From: Acridotheres tristis | Lineage: Eukaryota > Chordata > Aves > Passeriformes > Sturnidae | Assembly (NCBI GenBank): GCA_037013685.1 | Contig: CM072899.1 | Span: 630,479 to 694,478, forward strand | Direction of reading: 5' to 3' | DNA: 64,000 nt | Shown here: piece by piece, positions 42,035 to 55,735 of the stretch | How positions within the stretch are numbered: position 1 is the first letter of the stretch | Layout: every line of letters starts with the position of its first letter | Made by a program: the position numbers and the translations under genes | The notes under the pieces: generated by a model | Seen by the model: only the letters and a program-made list of their open reading frames with translations | Database searches by the model: none | What the model was told of the DNA's origin: nothing

Positions 42035-43870
42035 CACCCATGGGTGCTGCTGGGGTCCCATCCCCAGGGAGCTGCAGCCAGGGGGGTGCCGGGATTCCAG
42101 CCCCCCCTGAAGTGTGGGGCACTGGGGCTGGGGCTCCTTTCCCACAGAGGGAAGGCAGAGCTTTCCCCGAGCCCTGGGGCTTTGGGAAGGGGTCACTGAC
42201 CTCCCTCGTGCTTGTAATTGCTGCATTGTGAGGAGTAAGGAGCTGTGCAGCCTGAGGGACAGAAAAAAGGCAAGCAAACAAACTCGAGTGTAAGTTAGAG
42301 CTACCCAGGGATTTTTCTAACTCAGTTCTGGCCCCAGTCAGGGTTTTATGTGTCTCTTTCCTGCAAGCAGCCAATAAAAACAGGCCTGGCTGTGGAAACT
42401 GCCTCCCCCATCACTCAGAGACCCGGAGCCCTTGGAGGGACGCTGGTGCCAATTAGCAGCAGACCCTGCACACACAGAACCCTTCAGAGCTGCCCAGTCA
42501 CACAGCGCTGGCCATGAACATCGTTATTTTTAACCATTCACTCAGTGCCTAGAGCTGATTGCAGCTTGGAGGGATGCTGGAGATCCTGCAGGGATGCTGC
42601 TGCTGGGGAGGAACATCCCATCACACAGAGCTCATCCCTGAGTGCTCCTGCTGGGAATCCCAGCCCAGCCCCACCCTGAACCCAAAGACAAAATTGCCTT
42701 TTTGAACGTTCCCTGCAGCCCCTGCGTGCCGTATTTGCAAAGCAGTGTCTGCATAACTCATTGCTGTGGAAAGAGTCATCAGGATGATGTATTGAAACCC
42801 AGCCATCTCCATTATGGTATGCCATGTATGTTTTTAGAAGCTATTTTTAAAATTAATAGTACTCTGTAATGCTGATAAAGTAGAAAGCATTTATAATTTG
42901 TTGCACTCCCAACCTCTTTCTAAGCCCACATTAGTTCACTTTCCACTCGACTGGAGGACAATTTTTTTAAAGATATGATGGTTTGGAATTTGTTAATAGT
43001 GTATTAAGGGAAAAAACCCTTTGTTATTTAATGAGTACATCGCTCTGAAGTGTCCTATAAAAGCTGTTGTGCTTCCTTCCCACCCCTGATTTACGTCTCA
43101 ATATTTCATGGCAGCGTTCCCAGCTCCCTGCCACAGGAACACTCCTCCCTGTGCCAGCTCCGTGCTGTGACAAGGCCTGGGTGAGCTTTGGTGACATGGC
43201 CCAGCGAGCCCTGGCTGCTCCCTGTGCCAGGAGGAGCCCAGCACGTGGGTGGGAATGTCAGGGTGGGTTTAACCCTGCTGTGGAGCTTCGGGACAGAGCC
43301 CTTGGCAGGACACTGCATTTATCCATAGGAATGGACATTCATGCACAGACTTCTCTCATTCATTAGGCTCAAAAGCTCTGCATTTCCAACAAACTGAGAT
43401 TCTGAAGGCTCAAAAGCCCTGCATTTCCAACAAACAGATTCTGGTGGTATCCTCTGGCTTTCTCCTTTGATCAGGCATCTCCTTCTCTCCAAAATGGGCT
43501 CTCCTGGCAATGTCCCCCTTTCCTGCAGGAAAGCCTTGCAGGAGCCCAGGTGAGCTGTGCCTGCTCCTGTCCCCTGTGCTGTCCCCAGGGCCCTGCTGTG
43601 TGCCTGGTGCCTCACCCAGCCACTCTGCCCCATCCCTGCAGGCTCTCAGCTCCTCTCCTAGCAGGGGTCACCAGCAGCTGGAGCAGCAGAACCATGGATC
43701 ACCGGGATGGTTTGAGGTTTAAGGGACCCTAAAGCCCTCCTGGTTCCATCCCCTGCCCCAGACAGGAACTCCTTCCCCTGGAGCAGGAGCTCAGAGCTGC
43801 CTCCAGCCTGGCTGGGAGCCTGGCAGGGATGGGAGCACCTTGGTGGGAGAGCTCTGCTCCCTGGAGAGGG
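42035..43870. other. intergenic, unique; possible conserved noncoding stretch
   Basis: 42700-43080 is A/T-rich and repeat-free, unlike its surroundings. 43363-43440 holds a 41-bp direct duplication around GGCTCAAAAGC and GCATTTCCAACAAAC. No gene seen. Confidence 0.45.
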
Positions 43871-45962
<2,092 letters not shown>

Positions 45963-47250
45963 CCTGGGGCTGCCTGAGCCCTGTGCTGGCCCCTCAGGCT
46001 GCTGCCGGCCCTGGGGCAGCTCAGCTCTGCCAGGAGGGCGAGCCTTGGGCCGGTGGCAAAGGCCGTGCCCAGGGATGTGACACCTGGCACCAGGCACAGC
46101 CAGAGCCCTCCTGATCTCTGCTGTGCCAGAGCCACACCGGGCAGGACACACACTGGGGCATAAACAGAGCCGATCAAAATTATTAATGGTGTTTTTCTAA
46201 CCTTTTTAACGAGGAGATGCTCACTTCCAACAGCACCGCCAGTGTTGGCATCCTTGAATTTTTTTCTTTCCAAAGAGGTTTAATTGAGGTAGGTATAAAT
46301 AGCATATCAGTAAACAAGACCTTTTGGCTCTGTGAATCATGTCTAAAATATTTGAAGGCCTCCACAGCCTCTCTAATGGTGAAGAATGTGCTCATTAGGC
46401 TGGTCCAGATGCATTCTGCAACCCGGAGAGAAGCTCAGTGTGCAGCAGATAAATCACAGCAGGGTTAATGTTCCTGGTGCAGACACCGGCACTCCGAGCT
46501 CTGGCACCCCCCACGAGGACCTTGGCACGTGTGGCTCTTTGGCCTCCCAGATTTTCAGAGTTTCACCCCAAAATGGTTTTGACACGAGAATCCCAAGACC
46601 CGAGTTTATTTCATTCCATTGACTTCACTCCCTGCCTCAGAGAATTCCAGAATGACTCCAAAAATCCCATAAACAACCATGCACTAAAACCAAAATGGAC
46701 ACTGGGAAAAAGAGCAACTTTTGTTCTGAGTTTACTTTCCCGGGAATTTTTCAGCCCAGCATTTACATGACAAACATCTCCAGTTAATCGTGCTGGGGTG
46801 ATGTAAGTGAATGCTCCCATCGTCCCCAGGAATGCATTTTATTTTCCTTCAGTAATCTCCATGGCATTAATTACATCTGGTTCAGGGTATGTGGAAGTGT
46901 TTGCAGCATCAGAAACTTTATTTTTAAAGTCACACTAGACCTGCAAACATGCACAGACGTGGATTCACACCTACCCCATCCCACATGGCCTCCACAATTA
47001 TAGAACGGGCTGGAAAGCTGCAGTGCAGAAGCAAACACCAAATGCCTGTGAGGTGAAGGGCGTAGAGACTTGTTTTGACCTGAATAACAAAACTGAAATG
47101 CCCAGGTCTAAAAATATCCAAGAATATTCTTAGGCCCCAGATTCTTCAAATTTCCTAAAAATGCAAATATGGGGATTGGGACTTTTCTTATCTCGTCTGA
47201 CACCACTTGGAAATAGAATTTGTTGCATTTATAGCCTGCTTTTATCTGAG
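45963..47250. other. intergenic, unique; possible conserved noncoding stretch
   Basis: 46170-46470 is repeat-free and less GC-rich. No gene recognised. Confidence 0.45.
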
Positions 47251-47252
47251 AA

Positions 47253-47478
47253 TAGTATAGAATACTAAAATATAGAATATTATCATATAGAATATTTTAA
47301 TATAGAATATTATCATATAGAATATTATCATATAGAATGTTATCATATAGAATATTATCATATAGAATATTATCATATAGAATATTATCATATAGAATGT
47401 TGTCATATAGAATAGTATCATATAGAATATTGTCATATAGAATATTATAATATAGAATATGATCATAAAGAATATTAT
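47253..47478. repeat. 15-bp A/T-rich minisatellite, ~15 copies
   Basis: Unit ATAGAATATTATCAT with TTGTCAT, TTTTAAT and AGTATCAT variants. It is the only A/T-rich minisatellite in the right two-thirds of the window. Confidence 0.96.
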
Positions 47479-47714
47479 AGCCTATCTTTAATCTGAGTTT
47501 CAAAGAGTTTCTGCTGATCTTAATTAAAACTTGGACGTGGAGCTCTGTAAAGTTTAGAACTCTTGCTCCACTTCGTTTAAGAAAAGAGGAGGAAGGAAGG
47601 CTGGCAGCAGCAGGAGGGCAGAGCCAGCTGGGCTCAGCTGGGCAGCCAGCTTGGGAACTGCCTCCAGCCCCAGTGCCAGCCTGGAGGGAGCAGGGCTTGG
47701 CAAGGCCCAGCCCA

Positions 47715-48332
47715 GCCCTGGGCTCAGTCTGGGCTCAGTCTGGGCTCAGTCCGGGCTCAGCCTGGGCTCAGCCTGGGCTCAGTCTGGGCTCAGCCTGGGC
47801 TCAGTCCGGGCTCAGTCCGGGCTCAGCATGGGCTCAGCCTGGGCTCAGTCCGGGCTCAGCCTGGGCTCAGTCTGGGCTCAGTCCGGGCTCAGTCCGGGCT
47901 CAGCCTGGGCTCAGCCTGGGCTCAGCCTGGGCTCAGTCTGGGCTCAGCCTGGGCTCAGCCTGGGCTCAGCCTGGGCTCAGTCTGGGCTCAGCCTGGGCTC
48001 AGTCTGGGCTCAGTCCGGGCTCAGTCCGGGCTCAGCCTGGGCTCAGTCTGGGCTCAGCCTGGGCTCAGTCTGGGCTCAGTCTGGGCTCAGTCTGGGCTCA
48101 GTCTGGGCTCAGCCTGGGCTCAGTCTGGGCTCAGTCTGGGCTCAGTCTGGGCTCAGTCCGGGCTCAGCCCGGGCTCAGTCCGGGCTCAGTCTGGGCTCAG
48201 TCCGGGCTCAGTCCGGGCTCAGTCCGGGCTCAGCCTGGGCTCAGTCTGGGCTCAGCCTGGGCTCAGTCTGGGCTCAGTCTGGGCTCAGTCTGGGCTCAGC
48301 CTGGGCTCAGTCTGGGCTCAGTCTGGGCTCAG
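47715..48332. repeat. 11-bp minisatellite, ~56 copies
   Basis: Units CTGGGCTCAGT, CTGGGCTCAGC and CCGGGCTCAGT with no length variation: the array length is a near-exact multiple of 11. Confidence 0.98.
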
Positions 48333-49015
48333 AGGATGCTCCCCTGGCTGCTGCCTCCAGGGCCCCTGAGGGTCACACACACAACAGCAACAGCAAATGA
48401 ATTTTGTAGAGCTTCCCTCTCTGTCTCAGGGCAGTTGAATTATCCCAGCTGATATTTTATCACTCCTGCTGGGGATTTAATGGAATAAAACTGAGCTCAT
48501 GCGTGCCATGGGGTGTGGCCTTTCGGGGTCAGGAGTTTGGGGGGTGATTTTTTGTGGACATTTCCATCCTTGTGCATCTCCCCCCTGTGGGGCAGTAAAT
48601 ACACACAGACTGGGGGGGCTGGGGGAGGTCTGCAGGGTCAGGGCTGGACACTGGTCAGTGGCAAAGGAATTCCCAGGCCATAAATATTCCCCGTTATTTT
48701 CAAGCCATCAGTCTCTGTCCTGCCCCAAACCCATGCGAGGGGTCCTGGCTGTGCTCAGGAAATGCACCCCGAGTTGTCAGGGGTGTAAAATGTGCTGAGC
48801 TCACCCCCCTCTGCTCCTGTCAGCAATTAGAGCCCATAAACATCTCAGGCATAATGAGTGGATTTATTATGGTTATCTTAGTGCTGAGTAAACTCCGAGA
48901 TAAGAAACACAAAGATGGGCCATAAACTTAAACTGCTCATTAAATTATTATCTTCGAAGTGTTTTATAGGCTGAGGAGAACAGCAGCAGCTCCCAAAAAT
49001 CGAATCCCTCAGAGA
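48333..49015. other. intergenic, no gene seen
   Basis: No recognisable feature. Confidence 0.5.
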
Positions 49016-49017
49016 AG

Positions 49018-49116
49018 AACCTGGTGTAGAGGAAGGTGTCTCTGCCCAGAGGAGGGGATTGGGACTGGGGGGTCTTTGAGGTCCTTTCCAACCCAAACCC
49101 TGCCAGGATTCGTGAC
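49018..49116 (+). mobile_element. CR1-type retroposon tail
   Basis: CTGGTGTAGAGGAAGGTGTC, TCTGCCCA, then TTTGAGGTCCTTTCCAACCC and GTGACTCTGTGA follow the sense CR1 3' end. Confidence 0.88.
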
Positions 49117-49129
49117 TCTGTGAAAGAAA

Positions 49130-49200
49130 GATTTAATGGTTGGGCTCGATGATCCTAGAGGTCTTTTCCCACCCAAATAATTCTGTGATTCTGTGACAGA
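49130..49200 (+). mobile_element. second CR1-type tail, tandem to the first
   Basis: GGTTGGGCTCGATGATCCTA, GAGGTCTTTTCCCACCC and ATTCTGTGATTCTGTGA end in the ATTCTGTG octamer repeats typical of the CR1 terminus. Confidence 0.88.
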
Positions 49201-50330
49201 ATCAAGCACAGGCTGCACTCAGAACACATGAAAAGGTCACACATGAGCTAAGGTTTGTTTGTTCATAAATCCCAGCTTATATTTGCAGTCAGGAGTTCCC
49301 AGGCTGAGATTCTCTTTTGGGAAAAGCAGAAAGATTGAAACCCCCTCTTGACCGTGTCCTATTGCCCCGGGGTCTAATCGCTGGTGACAATGTCCCCAGG
49401 GCCAAGCCCAGCCCCAGGCTGCAGGGTGGTGCTGAGCTCTGCAGGAGAGCTGGCTGCCCTCAATTTAACTACAGAAAGGTGAATTCTGATGAATTGCAGC
49501 ATTTCTGAGGCTGTGGGACTGGGCAAGCATTAGATTGTTGCTGTGGTGACCTCTGAGTGCCTTTACCTGGGCACCATTAAATGCACATCTTCAGGTGCCA
49601 CTTCTAAAACACATCAAAATGTTCTTTATTCCTGCTGCCCATTTCCAGGCACTGCCCCGGGCCGTGCTGGGAAAGTTCCCATATTCCAATGGATCTCATC
49701 CCTTCTCTTGTCTAATCACCACTCCCCTGACCAGCACAGCAGTAACAATTCACCTCAGCTATTTGTGAAGGAGCAGGCTCTGTAAACCTGCCTCTCTCTG
49801 CTGACTCTGCTGCAGCCACACGGATTCACTCCAGCTCTGGAGCTGCTGTGCTCGTTTTTTAAACGGGACCTTTTTCTGTATAGGTGTGACATCTGTGAAG
49901 GTCACAGATATGTCTGTGTGACAATATGAAAGGAGACAGTACAGGGAGATATTGTTCATCCAAACCCCAGACAGTTCATTCCCGTTGATGCAGAGAAATT
50001 CCCAGAGCTGCCACTCGTGTCCCTGTGCCCCGGAGCAGCTCCATCACGGGCAGCCATCGGCTGTAAATGTGAGAGCTCCTTCATCCCTGGATAATTCTGC
50101 TGGAATGGTCAGCAAAGCGCAGCTTTGTTCCGAAGCCCGGCGCTGCCCTCTGTCATTTGGTCTCGGGGCTGTCAGAGCCTCTCGCTGCGTTTGTTCTGAT
50201 TTCAGCAGAGCTGCGGTTCTGCGATCCGGAGCAAACAGAGCTGGGGCTGATGTTCAAAATACGGAAATTTCATCTTCCTGCAACCCATGGCGGTGCCCTG
50301 GAGAGCCCTGGAGGCAGAGTGCCCCGGTCC
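49201..50330. other. intergenic, no gene seen
   Basis: No recognisable feature. Confidence 0.5.
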
Positions 50331-50332
50331 TG

Positions 50333-50520
50333 CTGTGGGGATGGTGTGGGGATGGTGTGGGGATGGGGATGGTGAGGGGATGGTGAGGGGATGCTGTGAG
50401 GATGCTGTGAGGATGCTGTGAGGATGCTCTGAGGATGCTCTGAGGATGATCTGAGGATGCTCTGAGGATGCTCTGATGATGATCTGAGGATGCTCTGAGG
50501 ATGCTCTGAGGATGGGGATG
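50333..50520. repeat. 11-12 bp GAGGATGCTCT minisatellite
   Basis: GGGGATGGTGT units pass into GAGGATGCTGT and then GAGGATGCTCT/GATGATCTGA units. About 16 copies. Confidence 0.94.
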
Positions 50521-50844
50521 TCCTGTCCGGCTGGCTGAGCGCACCCAGCCCCTGCCCAGCCCCGCAGCAGCGAAGGAATGCCGAGCAGCAGGAATGCCGA
50601 GATTCACTGGGCTGCTTTGGGGAAGGCGGCACTCGCCACCTACGGAGCCATGCGGGAAATGCAGGGACAGCCCAGGGACAGCCCGGGCTCCATCCCGGGA
50701 AATGACATTTCCCCCTCAGGCACAGGATCACACAAAACCACTGAGGCTGGAAAAGCGCTCCCAGCCCCGCCAGTCCCAGCTCTGCCCCATCCCCACCCTG
50801 TCCCCAGCCCAGAGCTCCGAGTGGCACCTCCAGGAATTCCTGGG

Positions 50845-50962
50845 ACACTCCAGGGATGGGGACATCTGGCTGGGAGCAGCCTGGGACAGTGGAAGGTGTC
50901 CCTGCCCTGGCAGGGGTGGCACCGGGTGGGATTTAACCATTCTCTGGTTCTGTGATCACTGA
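50845..50962 (+). mobile_element. CR1-type retroposon tail
   Basis: CTCCAGGGATGGGGACATCT, CCTGGGACAGTGGAAGGTGT, CCCTGCCCTGGCAGGGGTGG and TTCTGTGATCACTG follow the sense CR1 3' end. Confidence 0.85.
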
Positions 50963-52960
50963 AAATTCCAGGTGAGGACATGACAGCAAGGAGTTTATTC
51001 CTGTGGCAGAGCTCAACTCCAGACTCAGCCCAGCAGCACCTCAAGCACCAGCACAGCGAACCCACAAGAAATTTATTCAATACATCCTGCCTCATCTTCT
51101 TGTCACAAATTGCCAGTATTCACTATTCAGTTCATCACGAAGTAATTTTTGGCAGACAATTCTTGATCCGAAGTTCATTTGTAGCCCATCTTCAGAATTA
51201 ATTTCTTTTTGTTAGACACATTAATGGCATATTACTGGTAATGCTTCTAATGAGGCTTCCAGCATGAGCACTCACATCTGCAATCTGAAATAGGGTTTAT
51301 GAAAATATTCCCCACTAGGTTAAAATTGATTTACAAAAGAATGTCCAAGCAAATTGCTAAATATTCACGAGCTCTGGGCATGTGAAAGCATTCACCTGAA
51401 CAAATGTGAAAACAACCGAAGATTTTGGGGATCCATTTCTCCTCCCTGCGTGGGTTTCCCTTTCTCCCTTTGGAAAATCCATCCCTCCTCCTCCTCCCTC
51501 TGCTCCCAAGAACATTCTGAGCTACACACAATCTCTCAGCAGACTCACTATTAAACGCTTTTAAACTTTATCTCCAATTCTCATTAAAACTTGCCTGCAT
51601 TGATGTTTTAGCTGTTCTGTCAGAGACGTTGCCCTCTCTGTGTTAAACACAGAGTTAATGAGCAGCTCTGCTTCTGTATTGACCCTTCTTCACTTTCCTT
51701 TGGTTCAAAATCAGAATCGATAATCTCTGATCAAGAACATGGAGTTATTTAAAAAAATCCTGTCTCTGGAATGAAAAGTTAACGTTGGATTTCGCAGTGA
51801 AACATCAATTATTTGGGAAGGAAAAGCTCCTCGGGGCAGGGGCCCATCCAAGGTCCATGAACCCCGTCCATGAGGAGGGAATTCTGCTCCTCCAGCCCCT
51901 CCTGGAGGAGCTGCAGGGGCAGGTCCAGCAGCCTCCAGGCACTGCTCCCCTCCCGCGCAGTGACACAGATGGAGCTGCAGGCTCTGCTGGCAAATGCAAA
52001 AGGAAGCTGTTCTTCCACCACTTCACATCTGCAAATACTGTAAAATGGCCTTTGCAAATATTTTCCTAGTTGCTGAACAAATTTAGAGCTCGAAACATTA
52101 AAGGGAAGGAAGGAAGAAAGGATGGGATGAAGGGAGGGTGATACTGGCACTGGAAACTTTCCCATGTTTCTTTGAACACGGTTACTTCCAGGTTTTAATT
52201 TGCCACATGGAAAGGTGGCAAATCAGCCGTTCTGGGCTTTGTGGCTTTTTCATCCTTTCACTGCAAATTAAGGATATGATTGTTTACATCTTTGTGTCAC
52301 TTTGTTTTGATCAGTAGTATTAATTTGTGCATTCTTGACACGGGATTTTGCAGGCCAGGAAGAGGAGAGGCCAACAATACCCTCGGTGAACAAACAGAAT
52401 TTCCCTGCCTGCCCAGCACAGGAAAAGCTCACGTCACTCCCAGCGTGTCCTGTCACTGCCTGTCCTTGGCAAAGCCCCTCTCCCTTCGCAGGGGTGTGAT
52501 GGTCTCACCTAAACCAGCAGTGGAAATTTTCCTGGTGTCGGTTCCTTTTCTTCCAGGGCACATAAATCCCATTTCCTTAGAGAATGTCCAAGTGGAACAG
52601 CAGGGACAGAGGCGAGCAGAGCTGCTCCCAAAGCCCTGCCTTCCTGAAAACACCCGAGCCCAGGCGGGAGCCGAGGGGGGATGGATTGCTCACATTTATG
52701 GCTGCAGACACCACGGAGGTGAGAAAGAGCCAGGCGGGCTCGTGTGGAGATGGGATCTGTGTTGGGAACACCTGAACAGAGCCAATCTGATCTTTTATTA
52801 AAAGTATTAATGGATCCAATCTCTATTGAATGTAACATCAATAATTAGCTCTGGACAGGAGCCCTGGCTCTCCCCAGCAGCTCTGAGCTGTGACACACGG
52901 GGGGGTCTGCTCCTGCCCTGGGGCTTGGCAAGGGCTCTGCTCACACCACGGGCCCCACTT
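50963..52960. other. intergenic, A/T-richer, no gene seen
   Basis: 51050-51780 is markedly lower in GC and free of tandem repeats. No gene recognised. Confidence 0.5.
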
Positions 52961-52962
52961 GG

Positions 52963-53410
52963 GATCTGGGAACTGGGATTTGGGATCTGGGATCTGGGAT
53001 TTGGGAATTGGGAATTTGGGAATTGGGAATTGGGATTTGGGAATTTGGGAATTGGGAATTTGGGATTTGGGAATTGGAAATTGGGATTTGGGATTTGGGA
53101 TTTGGGAATTGGGAATTCGGAATTTGGGATTTGGGAATTGGGAACTGGGATTTGGGATTTGGGAATTTGGGATTTGGGAATTGGGAATTTGGGAATTGGG
53201 ATTTGGGATTTGGGAATTGGGAATTTGGGAATTGGGAATTTGGGATTTGGGATTTGGGAATTGGGGATTTGGGAAATTGGGATTTGGGAATTTGGGATTT
53301 GGGATTTGGGATTTGGGATTTGGGAATTTGGGATTTGGGATTTGGGAATTGGGATTTGGGAATTTGGGATTTGGGATTTGGGAATTGGGAATTTGGGATT
53401 TGGGAATTGC
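52963..53410. repeat. heptamer GGGATTT/GGGAATT array, ~62 units
   Basis: Units GGGATTT, GGGAATT and GGGAATTT, with a few GATCTGG and AACTGGG. A GGG triplet occurs every 7-8 nt along the plus strand for about 450 bp. Confidence 0.98.
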
Positions 53411-54440
53411 TGGCCCTGTGGATGCTCTCTGCCTCCCCAGGCTCTGCAATGCCCCCAGCACACCTGACCAAGGATTTTGGGATTTTGGCTCTTGCATTTG
53501 TTATTGGCCTCCTTGTCAGACTGCAGCCCTCACAGGCAGGACTTGTTTATGCCACATTTTGTATTTATTTATTCTCACTACATGTTCAATGCTAATAACA
53601 GGGACCTTGAGGACAGACTCTGTTGGTTCTTGTTCCCTGCTCACATTTCAATGTCTCCTCTTAGGCATTATCTAAATTAATTCTTTATTCTTTATCCAGC
53701 TGTGATCAGGGATGTTTCATGAGGAAACCCTGGAGCAATGACCTGAGTCCTTTTTAAATCAATGAGAAACCTCCCAGAGAATTAGACCTGAGCTAATCTC
53801 TGCATGAACTCCCTGCACAGCCTTAGCCACAATTAGGGCTTGATTTACAGCCTGAGGTGTTTCACCTCCTTGTGTGGCTGCTCAGACACGGCCTTGCTCC
53901 TTGCACAGACACAAAATGCAGGATTTTCGACACTGAAATATCTGAAAATCTTTGTCCAATTCGGGGTTTATTTTTTTATACTCACCATTTACCACCTCTT
54001 ACAGTATACAAACACTTCAAGCACGCAGATACTCAGAATTCTTAACTAAATTGCACGAGTGTAAATATTTTTATTGCTCCATTGGAACATGCAGGCTTGC
54101 CACAGATCTTTAGTACTGAAGCACAGTTTTCCAGGCAGCTCCTAGGAAGGGTATGCAAGGAAATCTTGTCTCTAAATCTACATTTGAGAAGGGAATTTCC
54201 CTTTTATTTTGTGTGGCAGAGGAAACTGAGGGTGTCAACCAAGGAAACGGAGGAAATCAATCAACTACTGCACAAACCAACCTCTGAAAAGAAACAGAAA
54301 ATCAAACAAATCCACGAAATGAAGATGTCCCAGTTCAAAGTCTTGGCCAGAGCCGTTTGCTGGAGGTTTCCCAGCAGCAGCGACGCTGTGTGGGCTGGGA
54401 CAGACACAGAACTTCTCTCTGAACGTGTGACCAGGGCTGG
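53411..54440. other. intergenic, A/T-richer, no gene seen
   Basis: A 161-codon plus-strand frame at 54082-54567 has no recognisable domain and ends in a tandem repeat. Probably chance. Confidence 0.5.
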
Positions 54441-54443
54441 CCT

Positions 54444-54556
54444 CGTCCCCGGGGACACCCCTGGGACACCCCTGGGACACCCCTGGGACACCCCTGGGGA
54501 CACCCTTGGGACACCCCGGGGACACCCCTGGGACACCCCGGGGACACCCCGGGGCT
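54444..54556. repeat. CCCCTGGGACA 11-12 bp repeat
   Basis: About 10 units of GGGACACCCCT or GGGGACACCCC. The unit is close to self-complementary. Confidence 0.95.
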
Positions 54557-54733
54557 GCTCCTGCTGAGTTCTGGAAATGCAGAAGCAGGGGCAGGGGAGG
54601 AGCCCGAGCAGGGTCTGTGCTGGCAGCTCGGGGGAAATGTTGTTTCAGGAAGGGAGGAACCACACGGAGCTCTAAACCCCTGCGTGTGCATTGGCTCTGC
54701 TCTTTCCTGCAGCTTTTGGGCTGGATTTTCCCA

Positions 54734-54768
54734 GTATTCCCAATATTCCCAATATTCCCAATATTCCC
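54734..54768. repeat. 10-bp TATTCCCAA repeat, 3.5 copies
   Basis: Short perfect run of AATATTCCCA. Confidence 0.9.
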
Positions 54769-54916
54769 CGTGCTGCCACTGTGCTTCCTTTGCAATAATG
54801 AGTTTATTTTTTCCATTTGCTAAGAATGAGGGGGTCCTGCAGAACCCAAATCCCTCCAATGTCTCCATCTCCTCCTTGCCTGCAAGGCAGGGTCGGAAAT
54901 CCCTGAGTTCTGCAGC

Positions 54917-55405
54917 CGGTCCCGGTGCAGGGTTGGAATTCCCGGTGTTTTCCTGACCCTGTCCCGGTTCAGGGTTGGGATTCCCTGATTTCCTGGCCCT
55001 GTCCCGGTTCAGGGTTGGAATTCCCTGATTTCCTGACCCTGTCCCGGTGCAGGGTTGGGATTCCCTGATTTCCTGACCCTGTCCCGGTTCAGGGTTGGGA
55101 TTCCCTGATTTCCTGACCCTGTCCCGGTTCAGGGTTGGAATTCCCGGTGTTTTCCTGACCCTGTCCCGGTTCAGGGTTGGGATTCCCTGATTTCCTGACC
55201 CCGTCCCGGTTCAGGGTTGGAACTCCCTTAGTTCCGGAGCCGGTTCCAGTTCAGGGTTGGAATTCCCGGTGTCCCAGAGCCGGTCCCGGTGCATGGATGG
55301 AGTTCCCGGTGTCCTGGAGCTGGTTCTAGTGCGGGGTTGGAATTCCCGGTGTTCCAGTCCCGGATTCGGTACCGGGATGGAATTCCCGGTGTTTTCCAGA
55401 GCCGG
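54917..55405. repeat. ~40-bp minisatellite, ~11 copies
   Basis: Unit contains CCCTGTCCCGGTTCAGGGTT, GGGATTCCCTGATTTCCTGA, with a GGAATTCCCGGTGTTTTCC variant. Variants increase towards the right end. Confidence 0.94.
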
Positions 55406-55427
55406 TCCTGGTCCCGGTGCTGCCCGG

Positions 55428-55735
55428 TCCCCAGCTGGTCCCACCGGGTGGCACTGGCCGTGTCCTGTCCCCAGCTGGCCCCAGTGGGTGGCACTGGCCG
55501 TGTCCTGTCCCAGCTGGCCCCAGTGGGTGGCAGTGGCCGTGTCCTGTCCCCAGCTGGCCCCAGTGGGTGGCACTGGCCATGTCCTGTCCCAGCTGGCCCC
55601 AGTGGGTGGCAGTGGCCGTGTCCTGTCCCAGCTGGCCCCAGTGGGTGGCACTGGCCGTGTCCTGTCCCCAGCTGGCCCCAGTGGGTGGCAGTGGCCGTGT
55701 CCTGTCCCCAGCTGGCCCCAGTGGGTGGCACTGTG
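55428..55735. repeat. 40-41 bp minisatellite, ~8 copies
   Basis: Unit contains CAGCTGGCCCCAGTGGGTGG, CACTGGCCGTGTCCTGTCCC. An extra C after TGTCCC gives the 41-bp form. It follows the previous array after only about 20 bp. Confidence 0.95.

Noticed and set aside
52963..53410. Interstitial telomere
   Set aside because: The heptamer GGGATTT/GGGAATT is not TTAGGG and has no degenerate TTAGGG copies.
54082..54567. 161-codon plus-strand open frame
   Set aside because: The first hundred residues look protein-like but match no family I know, and the end runs into a tandem repeat. There is no exon evidence.
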